Shown here: one piece after another, positions 8,528-17,475 of the stretch
How the letters are laid out: every line of letters starts with the position of its first letter
How positions within the stretch are numbered: position 1 is the first letter of the stretch
Assembly: GCA_040387835.1 (NCBI GenBank)
Contig: JAZKCZ010000002.1
Span: 433,758-497,757, forward strand
DNA from: Myxococcota bacterium
Lineage (GTDB): Bacteria; Myxococcota; UBA727; JABDBI01
Length of the DNA: 64,000 nt
Reading direction: 5' to 3'
Notes under the pieces: model-generated
The model's database searches: none
Seen by the model: only the letters and a program-made list of their open reading frames with translations
Told to the model about the DNA's origin: nothing
Made by a program: the position numbers and the translations under genes

Positions 8528-8883
8528 ATCATGTATTATTTGCTGACGCCGTCAGCGAAATTAAAAGCCAACTGAGTTTGAGCATTATTCGCTCCTCCAA
8601 GCTAACTTACTCCAAAAGACGCCTCAGACGTATCTTGCTGCCCTTAATGGCCGTCGGATTGCTAGGCTTTTCACTCCTCACTTTGACTTTCGTCCACGTA
8701 GGCACCTGGATCAGCGGCTATGCCGTTGCGAGCTTGGAAAACAAGCAAGACGGCTTGCTCAGGGAGCTACAAGCTCTTAAATTAGAAGAAGCTGTGTTAA
8801 AAAGACCTGAACGTATTCGAAAATTTGCTGTGGAGAAACTCGATCTGATCCCCGCTTCCAAAGCGCCCCTGCTTAGACCATGA
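8524..8883 (+). CDS. ftsL: FtsL-like cell division protein
   Basis: A 119-residue bitopic protein: cytoplasmic N-terminus, one membrane segment (about residues 37-62) and a short periplasmic coiled coil (LENKQDGLLRELQALKLEE) ending in a family-like RIRKFAVEKLDLIPA segment. FtsL sequences diverge strongly, so the call rests on size, topology and position between rsmH and ftsI. It overlaps both neighbours by 4 bp. It would recruit FtsB/FtsQ and activate FtsI-FtsW. Confidence 0.8.
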   Translation: MNHVLFADAVSEIKSQLSLSIIRSSKLTYSKRRLRRILLPLMAVGLLGFSLLTLTFVHVGTWISGYAVASLENKQDGLLRELQALKLEEAVLKRPERIRKFAVEKLDLIPASKAPLLRP

Positions 8884-10544
8884 CCCTCAAAGTCCGATTA
8901 AGTCTCGTGTTGATGATGCTGGCCATGGGCCTGGTCATTGCCATGGGCAAATCAGCGTTTTTGCAACTTGTCAGAGGCCCAGCGCTCACCGAATTATCCG
9001 AAAGACAGCACACACGCTCCAAAAAATACTCCAGCTTTAGAGGCAATATCTTAGACAGAGACGGGCGTCTCTTAGCCACCAGCGTAGCGGTAGATTCAAT
9101 CTATGCCGAACCGCGCAAAATGAATCACCCACATCAGGTGACCAAGTTGCTTAAGCAGCAAATCTCATTAGATCCAGAACAAATCGAAAAGATTCCATCT
9201 GATCGCTCTTTCGTGTGGCTACAAAGACGCATTGATCCAAACGTGGCAGCCCGCATTAAAGCCTTGGGGCTAGAAGGCATCGGACTTTCCGAAGAAGAGC
9301 AACGCTTTTACCCAAACCACGGCCTACTCGGACAAACCCTAGGCTTTATCACTTTGGACGGCCAAACCTTAGGCGGCATCGAGCAAGTTTTCGAAAGATT
9401 TTTAAAGCCCAAAAGCTGGGATACTCTGTCTTTCCAAGATGCCAGAGGCACCAACGTTCGAGATTTTGTGGCGCCTTCTCAAGAAGCTCTACTAGGTGAC
9501 AACATTCTGCTCACCATAGACCGTAACATCCAGTCGGTGGCTGAAGAAGTTTTGCAGCGCACCGTTAAAGCTCACAACGCTAAAGCCGGGTGGGCCATCG
9601 TCATGAAGCCTAAAACTGGCGAAATCCTAGCTTTAGCCAATGTACCGCTCATGAACCCCAACCGCCCGAGTAAAAGAGATATTGCTGCCCGCCGAAATAA
9701 CGCCATCGCGCGATCAGGCGAGCCCGGTTCAACCTTCAAAATGGTAACTTTTGCGGCCGGCTTTGATTTGGGGCTCATTAAACCAGACGAAAAAATCTAC
9801 TGCGAAAAAGGCAAATGGGATCTGGGCTACATGACCATTCGAGACGTCTCGGCCAAAGAATGGCTAACGCCGACTGAAATCTTCAAATACTCCAGCAACA
9901 TTGGCACGTTTAAAATAGCCGAGCGCATTGGACCCAAAAGACTTCATGAAGCCGTCAAACGCTTCGGCTATGGCGAACTGCCGGGTCTTAACTTGCTAGA
10001 AGAGGCGAGAGGATCTGTTTCAAAATACGAAAACTGGCACAAAACGCGCTTTGCCAACGTCAGCTTCGGTTACGGTATTATGGCCAGCCCCCTGCAAATG
10101 GCCGTCATGGTGAGCAGCATTGCCAACGGTGGTGTCAAAGTCGCGCCAAGTATTTTAAAAGGCATTCAAAAAGGTGACGGCTCGCTGGAAAACCCCCTGC
10201 CTAAAGCTGCGCCTGTACGGGTGATCAGCGAGCAAGCTGCCAAAGCGATGACGGAAATGATGATCGCAGACACGGTGGATGGCACCGGTAAGCGGGCAGC
10301 CATTCCAGGCATTTTAGTTGCTGGTAAAACTGGCACAGCCGAAAAAGTCGGGGTGAATGGCCGTTACGACAAAACCATGAACATCAGCTCCTTCGCAGGC
10401 TTTGCGCCGGCTGACAATCCAGAGATTGTCTGTTTGGTCAGCATCGATGAACCAAAAGGCATCGCTTACGGCGGCTACGTTGCCGCCCCGGCTTGGCGTG
10501 AGATTGTGGAAGCGGCATTGCTTCAAACCCGCGGAGCGCTATAG
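8880..10544 (+). CDS. ftsI: Septal peptidoglycan transpeptidase FtsI (PBP3)
   Basis: The class B penicillin-binding protein that cross-links septal peptidoglycan. The 554-residue protein has an N-terminal membrane anchor (about 8-28), a dimerisation domain starting with RGNILDRDGRLLA, and the transpeptidase triad STFK (284-287), SSN (338-340) and KTG (483-485). Length and order fit the family and no PASTA domain is seen. It is coupled to ftsL by a 4-bp overlap; murE follows 9 bp later. Confidence 0.96.
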   Translation: MTLKVRLSLVLMMLAMGLVIAMGKSAFLQLVRGPALTELSERQHTRSKKYSSFRGNILDRDGRLLATSVAVDSIYAEPRKMNHPHQVTKLLKQQISLDPEQIEKIPSDRSFVWLQRRIDPNVAARIKALGLEGIGLSEEEQRFYPNHGLLGQTLGFITLDGQTLGGIEQVFERFLKPKSWDTLSFQDARGTNVRDFVAPSQEALLGDNILLTIDRNIQSVAEEVLQRTVKAHNAKAGWAIVMKPKTGEILALANVPLMNPNRPSKRDIAARRNNAIARSGEPGSTFKMVTFAAGFDLGLIKPDEKIYCEKGKWDLGYMTIRDVSAKEWLTPTEIFKYSSNIGTFKIAERIGPKRLHEAVKRFGYGELPGLNLLEEARGSVSKYENWHKTRFANVSFGYGIMASPLQMAVMVSSIANGGVKVAPSILKGIQKGDGSLENPLPKAAPVRVISEQAAKAMTEMMIADTVDGTGKRAAIPGILVAGKTGTAEKVGVNGRYDKTMNISSFAGFAPADNPEIVCLVSIDEPKGIAYGGYVAAPAWREIVEAALLQTRGAL

Positions 10545-10553
10545 ATTCCCCTG

Positions 10554-11981
10554 ATGGCTTCTCTAACACCCCTTAATCAATTGGCTCAAAATGCCCCTAA
10601 GCTGCCTGTGACATTGGACTCGCGTAAAGCCGGGCCTGGTATTATATTTGTGGCAGCCAAAGGCGCGACGCCCGCATCCAGGGACGGCCACGATTTTATT
10701 GAGCAAGCTATTCAGCAAGGCTGTTCGGGGCTAATTCTCGAAAATTTCTTGGGCGCTCTACCCGCAAATATCCCCGTCTGGCAAAGCGATAACGCAAGAA
10801 TTTGGGCGGCTAAGCTTTCGGAGCAAGCCGCCGGTTTTCCCTCTAAAAGCTTAAACTTGTGCGGCGTTACCGGCACCAACGGAAAAACCACGGTGACTTT
10901 TTTGGTAGCCAGCATCGCGAAAAGCTTTGGGCGCCAGGCAGCAGTCATCGGCACCATTGGCGCTGGGCCCCCGGATGCGCTGAAAGCGTTTGGATTTACT
11001 ACGCCTGAAGCTGAGAACTTAAGCCCTCTATTGGCGCAAATGCGCGATCAGGGCGTGAATCAAGTAGCCATGGAAGTGTCTTCGCATGCTTTGGCAACAT
11101 ATCGAGTCGATGGACTTAGATTTAAGGCCGCAGGTTTTACTAATTTGAGCCAAGACCATCTAGATTTCCATGGAGATATGGAAAGCTACGGCAAAGCAAA
11201 AATGCGGCTATTCGAAGAATTGCTAGACGAAGATGGGACAGCGGTATTGCCTGTGGGGAAAATCCCCCCCTTTGCAAAAGGGGGGCCAGGAGGGATTTTA
11301 CGTTGGGGTTACTCACCCGAAGCCGACATCAGCGCCTCTGAAATCAACCACACCCCCACCGGCATCCATTTTAATCTGCGCATCAAGACGGATCAAGCCA
11401 AAGTCCAAAGCCAGCTCTTTGGCGGCTTCAATCTTGACAACATGCTCTGCGCCGCGGGCATTGCTTACGCGACCGGCATCCCTTTGAGTGCCATCGCGGC
11501 CGGCTTATCCAGTGCCACGGTGCCTAAAGGCCGCCTTGAGCGCGTGTGTCCTCAAAAGCCCGCCGTATTCGTAGACTTCGCTCACACACCAGATGCTCTA
11601 GACAACGTTCTTAAAACGCTTCGAGAAATCTGCACGGGCAAACTCATCGTCGTTTTCGGCTGCGGCGGTGATCGGGATCGCACCAAGAGACCTATCATGG
11701 CTAAAGCCGCGCTCGATAACGCAGACATCGTGATCGCCACTCAAGATAACCCCCGGCACGAAGATCCCGCCCAGATTATCGCCGACATGGCCCTCCCCAC
11801 CGGAACCTCCATCATCCATGACCGCCGTTTAGCCATTAAATCTGCCATCGAAATGGCAGATTCAGAAGATATGGTCTTGATTGCTGGCAAAGGTCATGAA
11901 ACAACTCAACAAATTAAGGACGATTATCAATCTTTTGATGACGCACAAATAGCTTATGAAATCTTATTGCTTCGACACTAG
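10554..11981 (+). CDS. murE: UDP-MurNAc-L-Ala-D-Glu:meso-DAP ligase MurE, with an embedded palindromic repeat
   Basis: Adds the third amino acid to the peptidoglycan stem peptide in the cytoplasm. The 475-residue protein has GVTGTNGKTTV (P-loop, about 104-114), the FTNLSQDHLDFHG segment, and DNPR at 398-401, the motif of meso-diaminopimelate-adding enzymes. Bases 11259-11299 are a palindromic repeat read in frame as about 13 extra residues (IPPFAKGGPGGI) in the central domain, probably a surface loop. The frame stays open and all catalytic motifs survive, so the enzyme is likely active. It overlaps murF by 26 bp. Confidence 0.95.
   Translation: MASLTPLNQLAQNAPKLPVTLDSRKAGPGIIFVAAKGATPASRDGHDFIEQAIQQGCSGLILENFLGALPANIPVWQSDNARIWAAKLSEQAAGFPSKSLNLCGVTGTNGKTTVTFLVASIAKSFGRQAAVIGTIGAGPPDALKAFGFTTPEAENLSPLLAQMRDQGVNQVAMEVSSHALATYRVDGLRFKAAGFTNLSQDHLDFHGDMESYGKAKMRLFEELLDEDGTAVLPVGKIPPFAKGGPGGILRWGYSPEADISASEINHTPTGIHFNLRIKTDQAKVQSQLFGGFNLDNMLCAAGIAYATGIPLSAIAAGLSSATVPKGRLERVCPQKPAVFVDFAHTPDALDNVLKTLREICTGKLIVVFGCGGDRDRTKRPIMAKAALDNADIVIATQDNPRHEDPAQIIADMALPTGTSIIHDRRLAIKSAIEMADSEDMVLIAGKGHETTQQIKDDYQSFDDAQIAYEILLLRH
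11259..11299 (+). repeat. In-frame palindromic repeat inside murE
   Basis: The segment has an outer AAAATCC...GGATTTT palindrome around CCCCCCTTT/AAAGGGGGG arms. A related element lies at 50840-50880 inside the E1 dehydrogenase gene. Both are multiples of three in effect and keep the reading frame. Confidence 0.75.
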
Positions 11982-13242
11982 AATCTTAGTACCCGGCGAC
12001 ATCTTCGTTGCCATTCATAGCGAGAAACGCGACGGCCATGATTTCGTGGCCGAAGCTTACCAAAAAGGCGCTTCAGCAGCAATTGTGCATGAAGGCTACC
12101 CGGGCTCAGAACCTGATCTGATTCGAGTGCCTGACCCTTTAAGAGCATTTCAGAATCTCGCGCATGAGCACTTGCTGAGCATGCCCGCCAGACGCGTCGC
12201 GCTCACCGGCTCGAGTGGGAAGACCAGCACCAAGAACTTGATTGTCGCGGCCATCAAGGCCTGCCTGGGCGAATCCGCAACTTTTGCAACCCATGGCAAT
12301 TTCAATAACCATCTGGGGGTGCCTCTCATGGCATTTCAAGTGACGCCAAAGCACCAAGTAGCTGTTTTTGAGATGGGCATGAGCCATTTTGGGGAAATTG
12401 CCAGACTCGCAGAAATCGTCGAGCCGCAGGTGGGACTGATCACAAATATCGGCTCAGCACACGGCGGCGTATTAGGCGGGCCGGATGGAGTTGCTAAAGC
12501 CAAAGCAGAGCTTTTTGAGGCCCTAGGGCCTGAGCATATTGGCGTGGTCAATGCCGATGATCCCAGGTGCATGCGCGAAGCTAATATCAAGCTCCATGCA
12601 AGGCCCATCTATTTTGGGCAAGCCAGCTGGGCAGATGTACGGATACTGGATTTCGACAGGCCTACCTTCTGCTATAAAGATCACTTGGTTTCCGTTGATC
12701 TGCCACTTTTAGGTCATCATAATGTACACAATGCTGCTGCCGCCTTGGCGGTTGTGGTTGCCTTAAATCTAGATTTTGAGACGGCTGCCGCCGGCCTCGA
12801 GCAGGTTGAGATGGCGCCCGGCCGACTGAATAAAAAAGTTTTGGAAAATGGCGCTATTATACTGGACGACACCTACAATGCCAATCCTGAATCCATGGAA
12901 GCAGGCCTAAGCGTCCTCGCCTCCTTCCAAAACAAACGCCGCATCGCAGTTTTGGGCGATATGGCTGGCCTTGGTGAATCCACAGAAAGCAGACATCACG
13001 CGGTTGGTGCAGCCTGTGCGCAAAAGGGCGTAGATTTACTCTTTGCCTGCGGTCCTAACGCCAAGCATTATGCTGAAGGTGCCTTCGAAGCCGGCTTACC
13101 TATCGAAAACTTTACCTGGGCGGAAGACAGCCAAAAATTAGGCACACTGGTCCGCCAAGTATTGGATACCAATGACGTTATTTGGGTCAAAGGCTCCAGA
13201 ATCATGGCCATGGAACAGGCAGTTGAAAATATACAAAAATAG
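11956..13242 (+). CDS. murF: UDP-MurNAc-tripeptide:D-Ala-D-Ala ligase MurF, short N-terminus
   Basis: Adds D-Ala-D-Ala to complete the peptidoglycan precursor. The 428-residue protein has FDTRILVPGDIFVAI, the P-loop GSSGKTSTKN (about 85-94), NFNNHLGVP, the EMGMSHFGEI motif and ILDDTYNANPESM. It lacks the 20 or so residues that normally precede the DTR motif. An in-frame TAG two codons before the ATG rules out a longer version. Overlap with murE is 26 bp, and the next gene starts 14 bp after its stop. Confidence 0.94.
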   Translation: MKSYCFDTRILVPGDIFVAIHSEKRDGHDFVAEAYQKGASAAIVHEGYPGSEPDLIRVPDPLRAFQNLAHEHLLSMPARRVALTGSSGKTSTKNLIVAAIKACLGESATFATHGNFNNHLGVPLMAFQVTPKHQVAVFEMGMSHFGEIARLAEIVEPQVGLITNIGSAHGGVLGGPDGVAKAKAELFEALGPEHIGVVNADDPRCMREANIKLHARPIYFGQASWADVRILDFDRPTFCYKDHLVSVDLPLLGHHNVHNAAAALAVVVALNLDFETAAAGLEQVEMAPGRLNKKVLENGAIILDDTYNANPESMEAGLSVLASFQNKRRIAVLGDMAGLGESTESRHHAVGAACAQKGVDLLFACGPNAKHYAEGAFEAGLPIENFTWAEDSQKLGTLVRQVLDTNDVIWVKGSRIMAMEQAVENIQK

Positions 13243-13256
13243 AATATAACTATTCA

Positions 13257-14054
13257 ATGAAATTATTCATATTACTGTTCCTAATATTTTCGATTTCGGC
13301 GCCCAAAAAGTCACACGCATTCTTCACCATTGAAGATTGGTCGCTCCCTATGCAAATTCTGGTCTTTGAGACAGCGGTCGTAGCGCATATCGGGCTCTAT
13401 TACCTAAAAACCAAGTCGATTTTTTCAAAAAGGGACGCTGGAATCGATTTCCTTCGCGATCACGTTGGCGCATTTTTCATCAAAGCTTTGGGCTCTACCA
13501 TTTCTAAATCGACTGGACCAAAGACTGATAAAGTGGACAACTTGAAAAAAAGCGACGAAAGCTATAAGAAGAACGCCGATTTAACCGCTTCATTGGCGGC
13601 GAGAGATAAAGAAGTAGAGCAAATATCAAAAGACCTCGAGATTGCTCAACGAAGAAATAACGACTTCCGACGCAAGCTGTTTCTGCAGACTTTAGATTCA
13701 GGCTTTAAAACCATAAAATCCCGACTAGGTGACTCTAATGGATGGTTTGCTCCGCAAGACTCTACCGACGCGGCTCATAAGCTAATTCAAGTGATCGGCG
13801 AGTTGCGTAAGCTTTACCCTGGCGACACTGAATTGCAGCTAAAACCCACTGACAGGTGCGATCTGGCTCCTGATTCGAACTTCTATCAGTCAGATGAAGT
13901 CGTTCGGCTAGCGAAAGATGCAAATTTGGCGAATTATATCGACGATGCTTTTAAAAAAGAGTTAAGGCGAGTGATTGTCGAAAGCGATGAATACAAGGCA
14001 TTTCGAAATTATTACGAGCATTTCTTACGCTTGCTCGACATCGATCTTTCATAG
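13257..14054 (+). CDS. Exported protein of unknown function with coiled coil (murF-linked, copy 1)
   Basis: A 265-residue protein not assigned to a family. It has a signal peptide (about 1-22, ending SHA), a second hydrophobic segment (about 33-50) and a charged coiled coil (about 95-145, LAARDKEVEQISKDLEIAQR). The C-terminal part reads ELRKLYPGD, then DEVVRLAKDANLANYIDDAF and a final FRNYYEHFLRLLDID. That C-terminal pattern recurs in the next gene, so the two look like diverged paralogues. It starts 14 bp after murF and is probably co-transcribed with the cell-wall operon. Confidence 0.65.
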   Translation: MKLFILLFLIFSISAPKKSHAFFTIEDWSLPMQILVFETAVVAHIGLYYLKTKSIFSKRDAGIDFLRDHVGAFFIKALGSTISKSTGPKTDKVDNLKKSDESYKKNADLTASLAARDKEVEQISKDLEIAQRRNNDFRRKLFLQTLDSGFKTIKSRLGDSNGWFAPQDSTDAAHKLIQVIGELRKLYPGDTELQLKPTDRCDLAPDSNFYQSDEVVRLAKDANLANYIDDAFKKELRRVIVESDEYKAFRNYYEHFLRLLDIDLS

Positions 14055-14104
14055 TTCGGAAATAGCCATTTGAAATATCCGCAAAAGGGTTTACGAATTT
14101 ATTC

Positions 14105-15217
14105 GTGAGACAATCATCCTCGTTGATCTGTTTGGCCTCGATTATTTTATCCGCACCTTCATCGGCGATGTACTCAAGCAAACGTACAGGCAGGGTGGGA
14201 ACCTCGCCTCCCTTGCGGTCCGCGGCATCACCCCCGCCCCAAATGAGTGCCAGTTTGGATTACGTGCCTCGTCTTACAATGTCCACTGAAACACAAGCTG
14301 CTCCAGGGACGCGAGTCGTCTATATACAAACAGATGATCTTATACCCCTAGTCCGGGACGCGAAACCTTTCGTCTACCGCAGAGCTAGTATTTTTACTGC
14401 GGTGGCGATCGGTGTTGTGGCTATCCCCTGTCTCTACATGAAAGTTAGAGAGTGGCTGGGTAATAAGGATGTATATCTTGATCTCGGCTCTGCCCTAACC
14501 TTTCGGGCAACATTGATGCACGTTTCTAAGCGGGTTGCATCTCAAATCCCGCAAGTTTCAATCTTATTAAGAGTAGTCGGAGACGCTAGCGGCCTGTTCT
14601 TTATCGGTTGGCGAGCCGAGCGAGTCATTCAAGATTTGGGCAAGACCTTTCCCGGATGGGTAGAGCCTAAAGGCTCCCGTTGTGATTCGGAGCTTAACCA
14701 GTGCCGTGAGCAAATGAGATCAAATAACCAAACAATTGCAACAGATGGTGATGTGCAAGCCGCCCGAATAAACTATTTTAAACAAGAGTTCCTAGTTGAA
14801 GCTATTGAAAAAGCAATTCAGCAAATAGAAACTATTTTAAGGCAGTGCTCTAGTGTCCTTTGGGCATCATGTGAACATCATCAGATTTCAAATGTCTTGA
14901 TTCACCTCACCAAAAAGATGCTCAAAGCCTATCCAGGTATGGTTGACGATTCGACCAACACTTTTGTAGTACAACCAGACATAACACCTCTGCCAACCCG
15001 AGAACACAATGTCTATGATGAAGAACTCATCGCAAAATTGGCTTATGATGCCCACCTATCTGAGCGAATTCCTAAAGAAGCAATTGCCATACTACGAGCG
15101 GACATCAGCAAATTATGCAAAGGAAAAGAGGGGAAGGAAGCAGACTATATCCTACACTTTCTAAAAGTGCTGGGCATCACGATTTACCCGGACTATTGCC
15201 CATTAGAGCTAAACTAG
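14105..15217 (+). CDS. Exported protein of unknown function (murF-linked, copy 2)
   Basis: A 370-residue protein starting at a GTG. It has a signal peptide (about 1-21), a low-complexity proline/serine stretch, a hydrophobic segment near 95-112 and another near 145-165. The C-terminal region MLKAYPG, DEELIAKLAYDAHLSERIP and ADYILHFLKVLGI parallels the end of the preceding gene. No known domain is recognised. Its last 9 bp overlap the convergent psd gene. An envelope role is plausible from position only. Confidence 0.6.
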   Translation: MRQSSSLICLASIILSAPSSAMYSSKRTGRVGTSPPLRSAASPPPQMSASLDYVPRLTMSTETQAAPGTRVVYIQTDDLIPLVRDAKPFVYRRASIFTAVAIGVVAIPCLYMKVREWLGNKDVYLDLGSALTFRATLMHVSKRVASQIPQVSILLRVVGDASGLFFIGWRAERVIQDLGKTFPGWVEPKGSRCDSELNQCREQMRSNNQTIATDGDVQAARINYFKQEFLVEAIEKAIQQIETILRQCSSVLWASCEHHQISNVLIHLTKKMLKAYPGMVDDSTNTFVVQPDITPLPTREHNVYDEELIAKLAYDAHLSERIPKEAIAILRADISKLCKGKEGKEADYILHFLKVLGITIYPDYCPLELN

Positions 15218-15997
15218 ATTTTGCCCCAAACGAACCGTGCCAGATAATGGATCTTTAAGTGCCTTTTTGGTGACCAAAACGACCGTTGAGCCAAACTCGA
15301 AGTGTCCAAGCTCATCACCCTTTTTCAAAGCCGGCGCATTCGCGCCATACTCACGCGTGACCACGCCTAGCTTTCTAACATTGGTGGTCAAAGTAGCGTC
15401 AAACTTAAGCTTCACTTTACCCACCATGGTCGCGCCAACGGCAACCAAAATGGTGTCTGAATCCAGCCAGCAAACAATGCGCTCGTTCACACAAAACAGC
15501 TTGTTAATATTCTTAACCGCCCAAGGATTCACCGGCCATAAATGCCCCGGAATGTAGCGTGCTTTCACCACTTTGGCATCACAAGGCGCGTGAAAGCGAT
15601 GATAATCCCTAGGTGACAGATAAATGGTCGCATAATGGGCATTGTCAAACTCAGGTACGTGCTCGCCCAGCAGTTCAGCCAAAGTGTAAGACTTGCCCTT
15701 AATTTGTAAAAGTACGCCATGGTCAATTTGACCGCACTGTCCAAAAGCGCCATCGCAAGGCGAAACCAGCTCGCCTTCTTCAATGACTCTAAGCCCTGGC
15801 TTAAGCTCCCGAATGAAGAAATCTTGCAGGCGTCTAAAGCTATGTAACGGCTCGTTGATCTCAGTAAAATCAACACCGAAAAAACGGCCAAATGCGCCCA
15901 ATAACCGAACTCTCAAAAAAGTTGGCAAAGGCAAACTGGATAAACGCCCCATCCAACGAGACATTTGATTTTTGGGCAACAAATAAAGATATTTCAT
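15209..15997 (-). CDS. psd: Phosphatidylserine decarboxylase proenzyme
   Basis: Makes phosphatidylethanolamine from phosphatidylserine at the inner membrane. The 262-residue protein carries LVSPCDGAFGQCG, the YLSPRDYHRFHAPCD motif and the self-cleavage site FGST (235-238), where the serine becomes the pyruvoyl group. Size fits the bacterial type I enzyme. The RNA methyltransferase gene lies 3 bp upstream on the same strand, so the two are probably co-transcribed. No pssA is present nearby. Confidence 0.95.
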   Translation of the reverse strand: MKYLYLLPKNQMSRWMGRLSSLPLPTFLRVRLLGAFGRFFGVDFTEINEPLHSFRRLQDFFIRELKPGLRVIEEGELVSPCDGAFGQCGQIDHGVLLQIKGKSYTLAELLGEHVPEFDNAHYATIYLSPRDYHRFHAPCDAKVVKARYIPGHLWPVNPWAVKNINKLFCVNERIVCWLDSDTILVAVGATMVGKVKLKFDATLTTNVRKLGVVTREYGANAPALKKGDELGHFEFGSTVVLVTKKALKDPLSGTVRLGQNLV

Positions 15998-16000
15998 TTA

Positions 16001-17242
16001 TCAGTTCACTTGCCGCAAAAACACCACAGTTTCAATGGCCGGCGTAGCGCCAAATAGATCGACAGGCAAAATGCGTTCGACTTCATAACCAGCTTTAAGC
16101 AGAACTTTCAAATCTTTAACCATCGAGCTCGGATCACACGATACTAGGACCACACGCAAAGCGCCCATCCCAGCATAAACCTCCGCATCCCCCATCAAGC
16201 CTTTCTTAGGCGGATCAAGCACCAACCCAAGCACCGGCTCTCCTCCCTCTCCAGTTCCTGGAGAGGGCCGGGGTGAGGTCCCCACCCCCAAAGCCTCCAA
16301 CGAGCTCAAACAAACCGCATTAGATTCAATCGCCGTAATCTTGCATTCACCCTTTTTCAAAAGTGCCTTCGCAAATCCCCCGACTCCAGCATAAGCATCA
16401 ACATAATGCCCCGACCCTTGCCAGAGATAATCGGCAACCAACTCATATAACCGCTGCGCCTGCACTGGATCCGCCTGACAAAAAGCATCCGGATCGACCA
16501 TCTGGCCATCTTCTAAACTCTGAATCATCTCAGGACCAACGCTTTGCCCAGGCGTGCCACCTAAAATGCTATTGGTTTCATCAGGCTGAACCCGCTCTTT
16601 TAACGAAAGCAGTGGCGAGTTTTCAAAAATAAAATCAGGCAATGGCTTTGTGGTGACCAAAATACCAGCAACGCCGTCTAAGCCTGCCCTTAAAATGACC
16701 GCCCTAATCGTATCAACACCCGATTGATTTAACACCGGAATCAGCCGTGCAATGGCATCATTAATCGCGGGATTCACGTGCGGGCACTGGCTCGCATCTT
16801 CGAAAGTATGTGAGTACGGCACGTAAACCCCCAAACGCAAAAAGCCGGAGAATCCACTCACCATCAACTTAACCTTCTGCCGATATCCCATGCGGTCAGG
16901 ATGCGGCAAAACGGGGTCTACTTCAAAACTAAGACCTTCTTTATCAAGCGCCGCCACAATGCGATCTCGCTTCACCGTATTTTCTAGCTCGGGTGTCGCA
17001 TCATGCAATGGACAAGCCGCGCAAGGCCCTCGTCCCGGACAAGTTCGATGGACGTGATGAGGGCCTTTCTTGACATAGCGCCTGGTTTTACCAACCATCA
17101 AATTATGTGCTTTAAAATTGCGCTCAAGCCTGAACTCAACAATATCCCCAGGAAAAGCGCCCCGAACGGCATAATCACGTCCTTCAAAAAAAACACGCCC
17201 CCGCCCCTCATCATCCATCGTCTCAATCGTAATCACTGCCAT
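16001..17242 (-). CDS. TrmA/RlmCD-family RNA 5-methyluridine methyltransferase with embedded repeat
   Basis: A 413-residue SAM-dependent uridine-C5 methyltransferase for rRNA or tRNA. It has an N-terminal TRAM-like domain (1-60), a cysteine cluster for a 4Fe-4S centre (CPGRGPCAAC plus a later CPH), a SAM site VDAYAGVGGFAKAL, the LDPPKKG motif and the catalytic cysteine in VSCDPSSM. Between the SAM site and LDPPKKG a palindromic repeat is translated as about 14 extra residues (TSPRPSPGTGEGG). Which uridine it modifies cannot be told from sequence alone. Confidence 0.88.
   Translation of the reverse strand: MAVITIETMDDEGRGRVFFEGRDYAVRGAFPGDIVEFRLERNFKAHNLMVGKTRRYVKKGPHHVHRTCPGRGPCAACPLHDATPELENTVKRDRIVAALDKEGLSFEVDPVLPHPDRMGYRQKVKLMVSGFSGFLRLGVYVPYSHTFEDASQCPHVNPAINDAIARLIPVLNQSGVDTIRAVILRAGLDGVAGILVTTKPLPDFIFENSPLLSLKERVQPDETNSILGGTPGQSVGPEMIQSLEDGQMVDPDAFCQADPVQAQRLYELVADYLWQGSGHYVDAYAGVGGFAKALLKKGECKITAIESNAVCLSSLEALGVGTSPRPSPGTGEGGEPVLGLVLDPPKKGLMGDAEVYAGMGALRVVLVSCDPSSMVKDLKVLLKAGYEVERILPVDLFGATPAIETVVFLRQVN
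16240..16279 (-). repeat. In-frame palindromic repeat inside the RNA methyltransferase gene
   Basis: This is the same element as the two intergenic copies at 2701-2799: an outer CCTCACCC block plus a CCCTCTCCAG/CTGGAGAGGG hairpin. Here it is read in frame as SPRPSPGTGEGG. The surrounding enzyme motifs are intact. Confidence 0.78.
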
Positions 17243-17260
17243 TTTAAGCCTTTTTTTATA

Positions 17261-17284
17261 CCCTCTCCATTCGATCGGAGAGGG
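17261..17284. repeat. CCCTCTCC/GGAGAGGG hairpin upstream of the RNA methyltransferase
   Basis: A perfect 8-bp inverted repeat with an 8-bp loop, again of the GGAGAGGG family, about 20 bp upstream of the methyltransferase start codon. It may be a truncated copy of the longer element, lacking the CCTCACCC flank. Confidence 0.5.
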
Positions 17285-17324
17285 GGATTTTGACTATGTC
17301 AAATGCATGCTTAAAGTCAAAGGG

Positions 17325-17440
17325 GCGCCGGGGAGGTTCCCCCGTGCCTGTTGGCACACTAAGGGTAGACAGCCCGAGCTTGCAGGGCGCTATGCGCCAT
17401 GCGTTTTGCTCGGGCGGGGCGTTGCACAACGTTTCAAACG
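17325..17440 (+). ncRNA. Candidate structured non-coding RNA, family not recognised
   Basis: This GC-rich stretch in the methyltransferase/YeiH gap can fold into four consecutive hairpins. They are GGGGA-GGT-TCCCC (17330-17342), GTGCC-TGTT-GGCAC (17344-17357), a long arm CCCGAGC...GCTCGGG (17373-17414) enclosing GCA/TGC and GGCGC-TAT-GCGCC, and CGTTG-CA-CAACG (17420-17431). A plus-strand promoter-like pair, TTGACT (17290-17295) and TAAAGT (17312-17317), ends about 8 bp before the first G-run. It does not show the landmarks of SRP, 6S, tmRNA or RNase P RNA. The strand is inferred from the promoter, and the 3' end is not defined. Confidence 0.45.
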
Positions 17441-17475
17441 GGTAATACGTGTGCGCGTGTGTATATTAACCGTCC

